A stretch of 64,000 bases of DNA from Paenochrobactrum gallinarii (GCF_014205685.1 NZ_JACIIU010000005.1:1-64000), one strand, 5' to 3'; counted from the first letter of the stretch, positions 16,025-25,196 are shown. The notes: generated from the sequence alone by a model not told the origin. Program-made: numbers and translations.

Positions 16025-17641
16025 ATGAGCCTTATGCCCCAAATCATTTTTTCATCTAAACACAAACAAATGCTGACGATTGTCGCTTTCTTTTGGTTAG
16101 CGCTTACATCGCTGGCATTTGCTCACGCGTCTCTTACAGGCACCGAGCCAGCAGATAGCGCAGTCATAGATTCAGCACCGTCAAATTTCAGTTTGTCTTT
16201 TAGTGAGCCGGTATCTCCGCTCATCCTTAAACTCATCCGGCCTGACGGGTCGGCAAGCGTATTAACTGACTTTGCACTGCACGATCAAAAGGTCAAAATA
16301 ACTGCGCCTGACAATCTTGATCAAGGCACGCATGTGCTGACATGGCGGGTTGTATCTTCAGACGGCCATCCGGTTAGTGGCTCAGTAATATTTTCAATTG
16401 GTAAGGCAAGTTCCGCGCCACATCAACTTGTAGCAACCAATGATGCAAAAGTGAGTTCTGCCATCTGGCTGGCTAAACTTGTGCTTTATATCACCCTCTT
16501 TATCGGCATTGGTGGTGCATTTGCTCTTTCTTGGTTATGGCCAGCTCAACGACCGGCACGCCGGTTAATACAAGCTATCCTAAGTGCAGGTTTCATCGTC
16601 ACGGCTTTGTCGCTTGGCCTGCAAGGACTTGATGCGCTAGGTGTCGGTTTTAGTGATTTCTTCAGCCCTTCTGTATGGCTGGCGGGCTTCAACACAAGCT
16701 ATGGTATGACAGTCCTTGTGTTGCTGGCAGCCATAATTCTCACCACTATTGCACTCGCAATAACATGTAAAAAAGCTGCCAAACTCTTATCACTCATCGC
16801 AATAATTACCGGTGCCGCAGCCCTCGCAATTTCCGGCCACGCCAGCGCTGCTGAACCGCAATGGCTTACACGCTCTGCTGTTTTTCTTCATGCCTTCATC
16901 ATAGCATTATGGGTAGGGGCACTCATGCCTTTGGGCATATCACTTTACCGCAAAGACAGTGATACAACCAATGGCTTGCGCCGTTTTTCTAACTTCATAC
17001 CTTATGCACTGCTGATACTGATTATTGCAGGCATGACGCTGACCATTATTCAAGTTCAAAAGCCATCAGCCCTGCTTGAGACAGCATATGGAAAATTACT
17101 GGTTGCGAAACTGGCAATATTATTTTTGTTATTTTTATTGGCCGCTTATAATCGTTGGAAACTGACCCAACCAGTCATGCACAATGATGGTATTGCAACC
17201 CAAAAACTCGCCCGCTCAATTATTATCGAAACAGTGTTGGTTCTTGTGATTTTCGGCACTGCTTCAGGCTGGCGTTTTACGCCGCCACCGCGTTCCATTG
17301 CCATTGCAGCAGCTCAACCTGCAACAATGCATATTCATACGGATAAAGCGATGGCTGATGTTTCCGTCGCACCGGGTCGCACCGGCTCAGTCACGGCCTC
17401 TGCAATTTTAATGGATAGTGACTTTGCAACTCTTGAGGCGCAAGAAGTCACTTACGTTTTTTCCAATTCAGAAGCTGGTATCGAACCTTTCCGCCGTAAG
17501 GCGGTAAAAACAGAAAATGGCAATTGGGAAGCCACAGATGTGCCGCTGCCTTTGGCCGGCACTTGGAAAGTCCGGCTTGACATTCTCATCAATGATTTCG
17601 AGCTGGTGCGGCTTGAGGAAAACATTCAAATCCGGCCATAA
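16025..17641 (+). CDS. CopC-CopD fusion copper import protein (YcnJ-like)
   Basis: A 538-residue protein. After the signal peptide (LTSLAFA) the mature end HASLTGTEPADSAV starts a CopC beta-barrel domain with an N-terminal copper-ligand His and a second His in SSDGHPVSG (about 35-125). A CopD membrane domain with eight segments follows (about 145-415). The last 120 residues form an extra periplasmic domain resembling a beta-sandwich (YtkA-like). The same CopC-CopD-sandwich layout occurs in YcnJ, a copper importer. It is 56 nt after ycnI and probably in the same operon. The next 128 nt have a weak CCGCC/GGCGG hairpin at 17672-17688 and then the small peptide gene. Confidence 0.88.
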   Translation: MSLMPQIIFSSKHKQMLTIVAFFWLALTSLAFAHASLTGTEPADSAVIDSAPSNFSLSFSEPVSPLILKLIRPDGSASVLTDFALHDQKVKITAPDNLDQGTHVLTWRVVSSDGHPVSGSVIFSIGKASSAPHQLVATNDAKVSSAIWLAKLVLYITLFIGIGGAFALSWLWPAQRPARRLIQAILSAGFIVTALSLGLQGLDALGVGFSDFFSPSVWLAGFNTSYGMTVLVLLAAIILTTIALAITCKKAAKLLSLIAIITGAAALAISGHASAAEPQWLTRSAVFLHAFIIALWVGALMPLGISLYRKDSDTTNGLRRFSNFIPYALLILIIAGMTLTIIQVQKPSALLETAYGKLLVAKLAILFLLFLLAAYNRWKLTQPVMHNDGIATQKLARSIIIETVLVLVIFGTASGWRFTPPPRSIAIAAAQPATMHIHTDKAMADVSVAPGRTGSVTASAILMDSDFATLEAQEVTYVFSNSEAGIEPFRRKAVKTENGNWEATDVPLPLAGTWKVRLDILINDFELVRLEENIQIRP

Positions 17642-17769
17642 ATCGATAAAAGCAAATCGAAGATTCAGTTTCCGCCAATTTTCGGCGGCCTACTAGTTGG
17701 AATTGGAGAAAGGGAAAATGTTCGTACAATAACTATGTAAATTGGATTTTTATTTCAAAGGATCTGATC

Positions 17770-17913
17770 ATGAAAAAATTAGTTGCTTGTACAATCGTTA
17801 CATTGGCTGTGTTAAGCTCTGGATCAGCTTATGCCATAACCTGTGGTACGAACCAAGCTTGCCTGGATAGGTGCACGCAGGGGTTTAACATCCTAATACC
17901 TATTTGCTTGTAA
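17770..17913 (+). CDS. small secreted four-cysteine peptide (47 aa), unknown
   Basis: A short frame with good gene signals. AAAGGA lies 7 nt before the ATG, then comes a classic signal peptide: MKKL, a hydrophobic run and the cleavage signal SGSAYA, residues 1-22. The predicted mature peptide is about 25 residues with four cysteines (positions 3, 9, 13 and 24 of the mature chain), ending in IPICL. Four cysteines suggest two disulfides and periplasmic or extracellular life. I do not recognise a family. It stands alone between the CopC-CopD fusion and a TonB receptor on the other strand. It could be a metal-binding peptide, a small toxin or a signalling peptide; nothing visible decides this. 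Confidence 0.6.
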   Translation: MKKLVACTIVTLAVLSSGSAYAITCGTNQACLDRCTQGFNILIPICL

Positions 17914-17982
17914 CGTATTTTTCTTAATCATGATGGCTTCATTGTCTATACAAGGCAATTAGTAAATCGATCTGCACTGATT

Positions 17983-18018
17983 TTTCTGCTGTCTGCCCTA
18001 TGCAGCAGACAGCAGAAA
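17983..18018. terminator. strong hairpin after the TonB receptor gene
   Basis: A perfect 14-bp stem (17983-17996 with 18005-18018) encloses an 8-nt loop. It lies 15 nt after the stop of the TonB receptor on the minus strand and 70 nt after the small peptide gene on the plus strand. There is no T run on either exit side, so it may be Rho-assisted or an mRNA end protector. Confidence 0.55.
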
Positions 18019-18033
18019 GAAGTGTTCAGAACA

Positions 18034-20442
18034 TTAAAAACGCAAAGTCATTCCGCCGATAACAGTACGGCCGCGCCCTAATTTGCGCGTATCCATATAT
18101 TGCGCCGGCTTATAAGCAACATTGCTCAGGTTTTCGATATTGACGAAGAATGTTGCGTTTTCATTATATTTATAAGACGCAAAAACATCCGCCAGTGTAT
18201 AGCTGTCCACATCAACGAGTGCTGGGCCAAATGGCGGTTTTAAAGCTTTACTCTCGCCGATACGCCGTATCTGACCACCGATTGTCAGCTTCTCATCCAA
18301 AGCGCGGAAACCGGCACTGACAGTCAGGGTTGAATCCGGCAGATTGTTGATAGCGCCAACCCCATAATCACCCGACCACATGCCATAAGGCAGCTGTGTT
18401 TTTGTTTTCGAATAAGCAAGTCCGGCAAAAATGAAGCCGCTATCATAATTGGCTTCCAGTTCAAAACCGTTGATCCGTGTTTTTCCGGGTGCATTGATGA
18501 ATTTCAAACCTGGCATATTCGACATCGAAAACACACCAGAGGTGATATAATTTTCAACATTATTGTTGAAATAATTGGCCTTCAGCAACAATCTGTCACC
18601 CGCAGTCAGCAGGTTTTTTTCGGTGACATTAACGCCGAATTCCCAGCCCTTGCTGGTTTCACCTACCAGATCAGGATTGGGTGTAATATCGGACGGCGTT
18701 GCACTATGGGCTCCCGGAAAGAAGGTTTCCGTCACACTCGGCGGGCGAAAAGTTTTGGCATAAGTGGTATAAAATTGTAAGCCATCAAGCGGGTTGACTG
18801 CTAGGGTGACACGCGGATTAAAGCTTGATTGCGTTAGTTTGACATTTTCAGTGAAAAGATTGCCATTTACTTTTTTAGCAATATCGCCGTTCAAACGAAA
18901 ATGATCGTAGTGAAAGCCGGTCTTCAAATCAAAGATGCCATAGGAGAACGTCGCGTCTGCAAACAGGCTGCTAATAGCTTGCGTGCCATCACCCGGCCCA
19001 CCCGTGCCCCATGACTGACCACTGGTTACATCATCGTGATAATAGGCTCCACCAGTGGTGAGCTTCAGGCCGATCTCCTCACTGAGCGCAAACTGGCTGT
19101 TATTTGTAATATCAATACCTTTGCCCTTATCCCGATTAAACTGTCCTTTGTAATTGCCTTCAACAAAACGCACCCGCGCATCATTATAAAAAGCATTGAT
19201 GTTCAGATTAATCAGATCGCTGTCAGGCGTATAATTATAGCGTGCCGTATAGGTATGGTTGCGATAATCTTGTGGTTCACCGCGGATGGCAGAAACATTG
19301 TCATACCAAATGCCGCCCAAAAGCAGCTTATGATCTTGCCCGTCACCCAGTTCCAGCTTTGCCAGACCGGATTTCAGGTCTTCGATCATATTATTGTTGC
19401 GTAAGCGGTTGCCCTTGTCATCAACACCAGAGAGCGGCGCGCCGCTATCACGACGGTTGAAGGCCCCCATAATGCCAACACCATCCATGCGGATGCCACC
19501 GGCAACAAGCTTTGACCAATTATAGGCGTTATTGCCATATTTAATGGTTGTCATTGCACCGTACGAATGCCCCGGTAAAATCACATCATCAATGCCGATG
19601 GTGCGGAAATTAGCGGCACCGCCCAAAGCCCCAATGCCTGCTGCTCCACCCAGTGCTCCACGGCCAATATCCATACCGGCCAACAAATCCGTATCAATAA
19701 AAGTCGAGCCGCCGGCCACGCCATGACCCATCACGCGGATATTTTGCCTCGCGCCATCAATCATCATATTGACGCGGCCATAGCCTTCCATGCCACGTAT
19801 ATTGACGGCAACACCCGCGCCGGACATTGCTTTGCGGGTAAAAGTGCCCGGTGCAGAGCGCAAGGCATTATCAATATTGCCAGCATTTCTGTGCTGCAAA
19901 GTTTCGCCGTCAGTGCTCGAAACAGCTGCTGTCGTACGATAAGCGCTCTCGTGATCGGCCACCAGTCCGCTAACGGTTGAACCCGCTTTTGTAACGGTGA
20001 TTGTCTCCAATTGCAGAGCGTTGGCATCGCCAGTTTCCGTATTATTTGCTTCCTGACGGATCAAGGTAAAAGAGCGCGTCCCATTTTGCTTGAAACTATA
20101 ACCAGTGCCGCTCAACATTTGCGTCAGAGCTTCATGAACCGACATTTTTCCCTGCACAGCCTGCGCCTGAATTGACAATGGCAATGTACCGTCAGCCATA
20201 ATATTCAAGCCGCTTTGGGTTGCAAATTTAACAATAGCTGATGCCAGTGGCTGCCCGGCAATCGAAAACTGTGTGGTCTTGCTTGCCCGAACCAAGCGTG
20301 CTTGTGTCTCTTGCGCCTTTACAGGGCCGGCATGGAGCGCCAATGCAACAAATGCTACCGAGCACAATAGTGCTTTTACCATCATGCCATTATGCAGCTG
20401 GCCAGCATATACGGCTGAACGATATTGTTTATGGGCAGGCAT
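18034..20442 (-). CDS. TonB-dependent outer membrane receptor with signalling (STN) domain
   Basis: An 802-residue receptor. A signal peptide (ends near VKAQE) is followed by the secretin/TonB short N-terminal domain (about 55-125: FSIAGQPLASAIVKFATQSGLNI is its start). The TonB-box region is LETITVTKAG, followed by the plug domain (about 165-300) and a 22-strand barrel ending in the C-terminal Phe (GGMTLRF). The STN domain passes a ligand signal to a FecR-type anti-sigma factor, and FecR and FecI genes lie just upstream in the same direction. The barrel segments resemble haem/haemoglobin and hydroxamate receptors, but the ligand cannot be read from sequence. An alternative start at MMVKALL (residue 20) would give a shorter signal. 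Confidence 0.88.
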   Translation of the reverse strand: MPAHKQYRSAVYAGQLHNGMMVKALLCSVAFVALALHAGPVKAQETQARLVRASKTTQFSIAGQPLASAIVKFATQSGLNIMADGTLPLSIQAQAVQGKMSVHEALTQMLSGTGYSFKQNGTRSFTLIRQEANNTETGDANALQLETITVTKAGSTVSGLVADHESAYRTTAAVSSTDGETLQHRNAGNIDNALRSAPGTFTRKAMSGAGVAVNIRGMEGYGRVNMMIDGARQNIRVMGHGVAGGSTFIDTDLLAGMDIGRGALGGAAGIGALGGAANFRTIGIDDVILPGHSYGAMTTIKYGNNAYNWSKLVAGGIRMDGVGIMGAFNRRDSGAPLSGVDDKGNRLRNNNMIEDLKSGLAKLELGDGQDHKLLLGGIWYDNVSAIRGEPQDYRNHTYTARYNYTPDSDLINLNINAFYNDARVRFVEGNYKGQFNRDKGKGIDITNNSQFALSEEIGLKLTTGGAYYHDDVTSGQSWGTGGPGDGTQAISSLFADATFSYGIFDLKTGFHYDHFRLNGDIAKKVNGNLFTENVKLTQSSFNPRVTLAVNPLDGLQFYTTYAKTFRPPSVTETFFPGAHSATPSDITPNPDLVGETSKGWEFGVNVTEKNLLTAGDRLLLKANYFNNNVENYITSGVFSMSNMPGLKFINAPGKTRINGFELEANYDSGFIFAGLAYSKTKTQLPYGMWSGDYGVGAINNLPDSTLTVSAGFRALDEKLTIGGQIRRIGESKALKPPFGPALVDVDSYTLADVFASYKYNENATFFVNIENLSNVAYKPAQYMDTRKLGRGRTVIGGMTLRF

Positions 20443-20548
20443 CTTATATCTCCGGAGGTCAAAATCTCAGTCTCGGATACAAGACGGAATGGCCATCAGT
20501 TTTTATGATAAAAAAAGTCATATATTTAAAAGTATTTTTAAATACTGA

Positions 20549-21508
20549 TCAGGAACTATAAATCATCGTGCCTAAAAACGGCACATAATGCGTACTGATC
20601 GGCAAAGCCTGCAATAATTGCGGCACAATATCCCCGATATCGCTGATATTGACGATCAATGTTACCGGCCGGTTTGCCAGGCGTCCATCCAATAAACGCA
20701 ACCGCTCAGGGCTCCAGCGATTAAGCTCTTGTAAAACTTCTGAAAATGGCCGCGAGAGAAAGATCAGTTTTCCACTGCGCCACGCCAGTTCCGTCTCACT
20801 ATCTGCTTTTTCCGGCAGATTGATGATGTTAGCAGCATAATGCAGTTTTTCGCCCTCGATGATTGTTGCGGAGTGACGGGCATAATCAACACGTACCATA
20901 TGCTCGGTGACCATGACGATTACCTGCTCTTTTAACAGCCTGACATTAAACTGCGTTCCAAGTGCGGTAATACGAGCTTCTGCTGCCTCGACAACAAATT
21001 GCAAAGCGTGACGGGCAACAGTAAAATAGGCTTCACCATAGTGAAGGGTAATTTGGCGCATTTCCGGTGTAAACTGCACGGAAACCGCCGTTTCACCTGC
21101 CATTTGAATTTGCGAACCATCCGGTAAAACAATAAGACGCACTTCACCGGCAGCGGTGACATAGTCATAGTCATTTACCTTCATAAAGCTAAAAGCAGCC
21201 CCGCCACCCAAAACAGCAAAAAGCGCCAATTGTCCGAAGCGCCGGCGGGTAAGTTTTACAGTCTTTTTCTGATGCTGCTGCAATAAGTTCAAATGGGCAA
21301 GATTACCCCACATCCTGACAGCTTCGCTATAAGCAAGTTCATGTTCAGCGCTGATTGCGAGCCAGTTTTGGTGTGCCGTCAATGTGGCTTCATCCGCCTG
21401 CCCGTCGCTTAATTTCGATAGCCAGTTAATGGCTTCCTGCATCAGCGGATCGATCGCCTGCTCAGCTTCACTGCTCCAGCTCTGATCGTTAAAGTCACCG
21501 GCCTTCAT
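20549..21508 (-). CDS. FecR-type anti-sigma regulator
   Basis: A 319-residue inner-membrane signal transducer. The N-terminal cytoplasmic part has the DUF4880-like pattern EAINWLSKLSDGQ...W, then one membrane segment (FGQLALFAVLGGGAAFSF). The periplasmic FecR domain carries TAAGEVRLIVLPDGSQIQM, the hallmark DGS motif, and the C-terminal part would contact the receptor STN domain. A longer in-frame start at 21580 is unlikely; the ATG at 21508 overlaps the FecI stop by 4 nt. It is co-transcribed with fecI. The TonB receptor follows after 106 nt that may hold the sigma-dependent promoter. Confidence 0.88.
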   Translation of the reverse strand: MKAGDFNDQSWSSEAEQAIDPLMQEAINWLSKLSDGQADEATLTAHQNWLAISAEHELAYSEAVRMWGNLAHLNLLQQHQKKTVKLTRRRFGQLALFAVLGGGAAFSFMKVNDYDYVTAAGEVRLIVLPDGSQIQMAGETAVSVQFTPEMRQITLHYGEAYFTVARHALQFVVEAAEARITALGTQFNVRLLKEQVIVMVTEHMVRVDYARHSATIIEGEKLHYAANIINLPEKADSETELAWRSGKLIFLSRPFSEVLQELNRWSPERLRLLDGRLANRPVTLIVNISDIGDIVPQLLQALPISTHYVPFLGTMIYSS

Positions 21509-22038
21509 GGCTTGCGCCCTTTGGGGGAAAGATGTGTGCTTTGCAAACGATATTGCAGATGCATCATCACACGTCCCCATTGGCTATAAGCTGTCTGCAA
21601 AGGGATTTCCAATTGTGCGGAGATTTCAGCAAAAGTCAGGCCATCAAGCCGGAGAAAATAAATCTGACGCACTGCATCCGGAATTTCAGCCAGAGCCTGA
21701 TCGACAATACGCATGGCCTGATTAAATATAAGAATATCATCAGCCAGTGGTGCATGATCAGCCAGAGTCTCATTCAATAGCTTGTCATAAGCCGTAAGTG
21801 GCATAGTTTTTAAGTGTCGCGCATAATCAATCTGTAAATTGGCCGCAATACGGTAGAGATATGCTTTGTGGTTTTGAAGCGGCGTTGATGACACATCCTT
21901 CTTTTGTGAAGTGATCAGCCGCAAAAATGCTTCTTGTGTCAGATCGCAGGCAACATCATGGGTTGAGCCGCGACGCTGTAAAAAACGTTGCAGATTTCCA
22001 CTATGGCTTCGAAACAAAGAAGCGATATCCCACATCAT
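21505..22038 (-). CDS. FecI-type ECF sigma factor
   Basis: A 177-residue extracytoplasmic-function sigma factor. Region 2 contains DLTQEAFLRLIT and YLYRIAANLQIDYAR, the -10 recognition helix of FecI-like sigmas. Region 4 contains IPDAVRQIYFLRLDGLTFAEISAQLEIPLQTAYSQ, the -35 reader. Followed by FecR and a signalling TonB receptor, so it should transcribe the receptor gene when the ligand is bound outside. Upstream (22039-22363) there is a long imperfect hairpin and a repeated 9-mer, described separately, and no other gene. Confidence 0.9.
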   Translation of the reverse strand: MMWDIASLFRSHSGNLQRFLQRRGSTHDVACDLTQEAFLRLITSQKKDVSSTPLQNHKAYLYRIAANLQIDYARHLKTMPLTAYDKLLNETLADHAPLADDILIFNQAMRIVDQALAEIPDAVRQIYFLRLDGLTFAEISAQLEIPLQTAYSQWGRVMMHLQYRLQSTHLSPKGRKP

Positions 22039-22162
22039 AATGCCAACAGATTTCCACGGCAGCTTTATTAGCTGCTATTTTCAAACTAGATGGCTTTTAA
22101 TAAACATGAGTATTTAAAGCAAGATATAGCGCATATGAATTATACTCCCCCACCATCGCGTG

Positions 22163-22208
22163 CCTATTTATGACAGGGTGATCAACCATCGCACCAGTCA
22201 AAAATAGG
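22163..22208. repeat. imperfect hairpin upstream of fecI
   Basis: CCTATTT-A-TGAC at 22163-22174 pairs with GTCA-A-AAATAGG at 22197-22208 (11 pairs with one A/A mismatch), and an inner GGTG/CACC can add four more. It sits in the 373-bp region between fecI and the next operon. It could be an operator or the remains of a terminator. Confidence 0.4.
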
Positions 22209-22217
22209 TGAAAAACT

Positions 22218-22259
22218 TTGGAACCACCGATTAGTTATCATCAAGATACATTGGAACCA
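22218..22259. promoter_or_regulatory. repeated TTGGAACCA 9-mer
   Basis: TTGGAACCA occurs at 22218-22226 and again at 22251-22259, 33 bp or about three helical turns apart. It is in the gene-free stretch upstream of fecI and downstream of the binding-protein operon terminator. A regulator pair site is possible. No other strong signal was seen in 22039-22363. Confidence 0.35.
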
Positions 22260-22363
22260 TAATCTGAAGGCGTTTGCCTTATTTATAGAGACGGCGCAAA
22301 TTCAGCGTTGCGAGATAAGGTTTTCGACCGTCACCTGTGCCTAAAATACTCGACCTGTTTTCA

Positions 22364-22396
22364 TTAAAAAAACAGGCTCCGTGAAAACGGAGCCTG
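22364..22396 (-). terminator. Rho-independent terminator of the hydantoinase operon
   Basis: A perfect 10-bp GC-rich stem (22373-22382 with 22387-22396) with a four-base loop is followed on the minus strand by a run of seven T. It is 16 nt past the stop of the binding-protein gene. Confidence 0.9.
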
Positions 22397-22411
22397 CCTG
22401 ATAAAAGTCGC

Positions 22412-24022
22412 TTAGTCTTTGGTGCAATCCCAATGGAAATTCGAGAAGTTAAAGTCCCAGCTCTGCATCGGAATAAACTGATAGCCCTGCAGACATTTGC
22501 TCGCACCCAAACGACGGTTTGGTGCGACAGCCCAGACATCCGGCTGCAAATCGACGATTTTCTGCTGCAATTCTTTATAAATTGCATTTTGCTCGGCCAC
22601 ATCCGTTGTGGCACGTGCCTTGTCGATTAAGCCGTCAACTTCTGCATTTTGCAGCCATTCCATCGACATCCATGTGCCTGATGCTTTGGAATGGAACTGG
22701 TTGTAGAACATCGCATCCGGTGACGGATAAGTCGGAGATATATTGACTTGAGTTGAAGCAGGTGTGGTTTCCGGCTTGGATGACAATTCAACAATACGGT
22801 TCCAAGGCTCAGGCCTGATATCCAGCGTGATGCCGATTTGTTCGAGATTGGCCTGCAACATCAGCGCCACTTCTGCTTCAAAAGCAAGGGAAGCGACATA
22901 GCTGTTAACAAGCTTGATTTCCTGACCGGCATATTTGGATTTTGCCAGCTCTTCTTTTGCCTTTTCAAGATCAAAGACACCCGGTTCAATCGCATCATTA
23001 TGCGCATCTTTGAATGTCTGGGACAATGGCCCCTGCATATCAAAACCCGGATAGATGATTTCATGAATGGTCTTATAATCCGTCGCATAGGCAATAGCAC
23101 GGCGAACATGAACATCATCGGTTGGGTAGGTCTGGGTATTCAGTTTGATGATAAAACCACCGGCTGTGCGGGTCTGCAACAGCTTATAACCTGGCATACG
23201 GGCAATTGATTCATATGTTTCATTGCCAAGGCCATGCGATGTAAGGCCAAGCTCGCCTTTTTCAGCCAAGGCTTTGACCGTTGCATCATCGCTGGTCTGA
23301 ACAAAACGTACCTGATCAATCGGCTTGCCCTTGTTCCAGCCAAGGAAATAATCCGGATTACGGGTTATAACCAAATCAGCGGAGCGGTTATAACTCACCA
23401 GTGAGTAAGGGCCCGAGCCGGCAGAATGCTCGCCGACATAGGCTTCGCCCCATTTGTCATCACTTGCCGCATTGGCAGTGATGAGTTTTTCATTAAGTGC
23501 CACCATAATTGGTGTTACCGCCATAAATGGCGAGAACTGGCGATCAAGTTTGAAAACAACGGTCTGATCATCCGGTGCAGTGATGTTTTCCGGCTTCAAC
23601 AGATCAACGATCAGATTGGACGGGCCTTTATTGATGCCAACCAAGCGCTGAACTGACCAGGCGATGTCGGATGCTTTAACCGGTGTGCCGTCCTGAAACT
23701 TAACATCATCGCGCAAATGGAATGTATAAGTCAGACCATCTTCCGACACATCCCATGATTTAGCGAGATGCGGGACAATCTCACCGGACGGGCTGACAGT
23801 GGTCAGGCCGTCATACATATTTACCACCGCCATATAGCCGGTATAGTCGGTGACTTTAGCCGGATCGAGCGAGCTGAAAATCTGCATTGTATTAACAGCG
23901 ATAGACACTTTATCGGCAGCTGATGCTGTCGGCATCAGGCTTGGCGCCATTAAAGTCGGCACTGCAATGGCAGCGCTTAAGAAAAGCGCTGCAATGCGTG
24001 ATTTGCGGATCGTATTTTTCAT
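22412..24022 (-). CDS. family 5 (dipeptide-type) ABC substrate-binding protein
   Basis: A 536-residue periplasmic binding protein of the DppA/OppA class. The signal peptide runs to MPTASA|ADKVS. The family pattern is clear: SLDPAKVTDYTG near the start, LAKSWDVSEDGLTYTFHLRDDVKFQDG, and GSGPYSLVSYNRS in the middle. The start is the ATG at 24022 with a strong GAGGAGG site 7 nt upstream; the longer upstream frame is not coding. It is the last gene of a six-gene operon with its permeases, ATPase, a hydantoinase and a DUF917 protein, 40 nt after the latter. A cyclic or modified amino acid or peptide is the likely ligand, from the enzymes beside it. Confidence 0.9.
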   Translation of the reverse strand: MKNTIRKSRIAALFLSAAIAVPTLMAPSLMPTASAADKVSIAVNTMQIFSSLDPAKVTDYTGYMAVVNMYDGLTTVSPSGEIVPHLAKSWDVSEDGLTYTFHLRDDVKFQDGTPVKASDIAWSVQRLVGINKGPSNLIVDLLKPENITAPDDQTVVFKLDRQFSPFMAVTPIMVALNEKLITANAASDDKWGEAYVGEHSAGSGPYSLVSYNRSADLVITRNPDYFLGWNKGKPIDQVRFVQTSDDATVKALAEKGELGLTSHGLGNETYESIARMPGYKLLQTRTAGGFIIKLNTQTYPTDDVHVRRAIAYATDYKTIHEIIYPGFDMQGPLSQTFKDAHNDAIEPGVFDLEKAKEELAKSKYAGQEIKLVNSYVASLAFEAEVALMLQANLEQIGITLDIRPEPWNRIVELSSKPETTPASTQVNISPTYPSPDAMFYNQFHSKASGTWMSMEWLQNAEVDGLIDKARATTDVAEQNAIYKELQQKIVDLQPDVWAVAPNRRLGASKCLQGYQFIPMQSWDFNFSNFHWDCTKD

Positions 24023-24062
24023 AAAAATTCCTCCTCTATGATGCGGGTTGTCCCGCTTTTTG

Positions 24063-25196
24063 TTAATCAGCTTTCGGGTTGAAGGCAGGCATTGGTGAAA
24101 ATTGTATTTCCGGATAGCCGAACGCTGAAGGGCCGACCACTTCCAAAGCACGCTCTGTACGCAGCAGATCATGGCAAGGAATGGCAACAACAGCGACACG
24201 CTGGCCGTAACGCAGCATTTCCGTGGTGATCGGATAACCGGTATCAACATCCAGGAGCACAATCAGATCCGGTACGCAGACTTCCACTTTGCCCTCGCGG
24301 CGGAAAATCAGGAACTCGTTCTGAATGGCAACATCAGCCGTTTCACCGCTCCATTCATCAAAACCGACAAGTGCAATATCACCCACCGCAAAACCACCAC
24401 GCAAATGGCGCTTCAGATCGGTAATTTTGCCGTTGAAAATGCGACGGCCACCTTCAAGCGCACAAATGGCAGCAATCGGGTCTTCCTGCAATTTACGAGC
24501 TTTGATAACCGCCTCACCCAAAGCAATTGCCTTGGTGTAGCTTTTCGGAATAGCATATTGATGCACGTAATGTGCCTGCATTGGTGCTGTTGCCAGCATT
24601 GCGCCACCACCTTGTGCCACAACACAGGCGCGCGCCATCCGCTCGTGCCAGACTTCTGACGCAGCATGGCTGAAAATCACCGAATTGCCGTGCAAATCGC
24701 ACATGACGGACGGTGTTGAACTATGACCATAGATCGAAAAAGTGGTCATTTGCATTTCAGGAAATGCACGTCCCATGCCGTCACAATCAAGGATTGGCAA
24801 ACCACCAAGTGCCGCTGTGACAAGCGGGTTCATCGAGTTAGCGCCACCAATTTCTTCACAGACAACAGCATCAATAGAGGTGCGGATCAACTCTTCCATT
24901 GCGCGCAGACAACGAACGCCTTCGCGTCCTTCACGCAGGCGCTCAACACCGACAACCGGCGCACCAATACCACCGATCGACATGCAGAGCGCATCCGGTT
25001 CGATTTTATCAGTTGCCAGAATTTTCAGCTCATAGCCTTCCTTCATAGCTTCAAGTGCAAGCAATTTGCCCTGATAAGGATTGCCGCCGCCGCCAGTGCC
25101 TAAAATGCCCGAACCGATTTCCAGTGCGTCGAGATCTTCCCGCGTCAGAACGCGTAAATCTGCTTCATCATATTTCAATTTGCGAGCCTCAGGCAT
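24063..25196 (-). CDS. DUF917 (S-methyl-thiohydantoin desulfurase domain) family protein
   Basis: A 377-residue protein of the DUF917 family, which Pfam links to thiohydantoin desulfurases. It opens with LTREDLDALEIGSGILGTGGGGNPYQG, the family's glycine-rich start. It also has CEEIGGANSMNPLVTAALGGLPILDCDGMGRAFPE, then a second domain around FNGKITD and LLDVDTGYPITTE. The ATG at 25196 has GGGAAG 5 nt before it and overlaps the hydantoinase stop slightly; earlier ATGs are possible. These proteins nearly always occur with a hydantoinase/oxoprolinase subunit, as here, and probably work with it on a hydantoin- or thiohydantoin-like ring. Exact chemistry unknown. Confidence 0.85.
   Translation of the reverse strand: MPEARKLKYDEADLRVLTREDLDALEIGSGILGTGGGGNPYQGKLLALEAMKEGYELKILATDKIEPDALCMSIGGIGAPVVGVERLREGREGVRCLRAMEELIRTSIDAVVCEEIGGANSMNPLVTAALGGLPILDCDGMGRAFPEMQMTTFSIYGHSSTPSVMCDLHGNSVIFSHAASEVWHERMARACVVAQGGGAMLATAPMQAHYVHQYAIPKSYTKAIALGEAVIKARKLQEDPIAAICALEGGRRIFNGKITDLKRHLRGGFAVGDIALVGFDEWSGETADVAIQNEFLIFRREGKVEVCVPDLIVLLDVDTGYPITTEMLRYGQRVAVVAIPCHDLLRTERALEVVGPSAFGYPEIQFSPMPAFNPKAD

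Noticed and set aside
17770-17913. Small Cys peptide as a methanobactin or other RiPP precursor
   Set aside because: It has a Sec-type signal peptide, and no MbnB/MbnC-like or other maturation enzyme is nearby.
22279-22614. 111-codon minus-strand frame after the binding-protein gene
   Set aside because: It overlaps the real gene in another frame and runs through a clear Rho-independent terminator.
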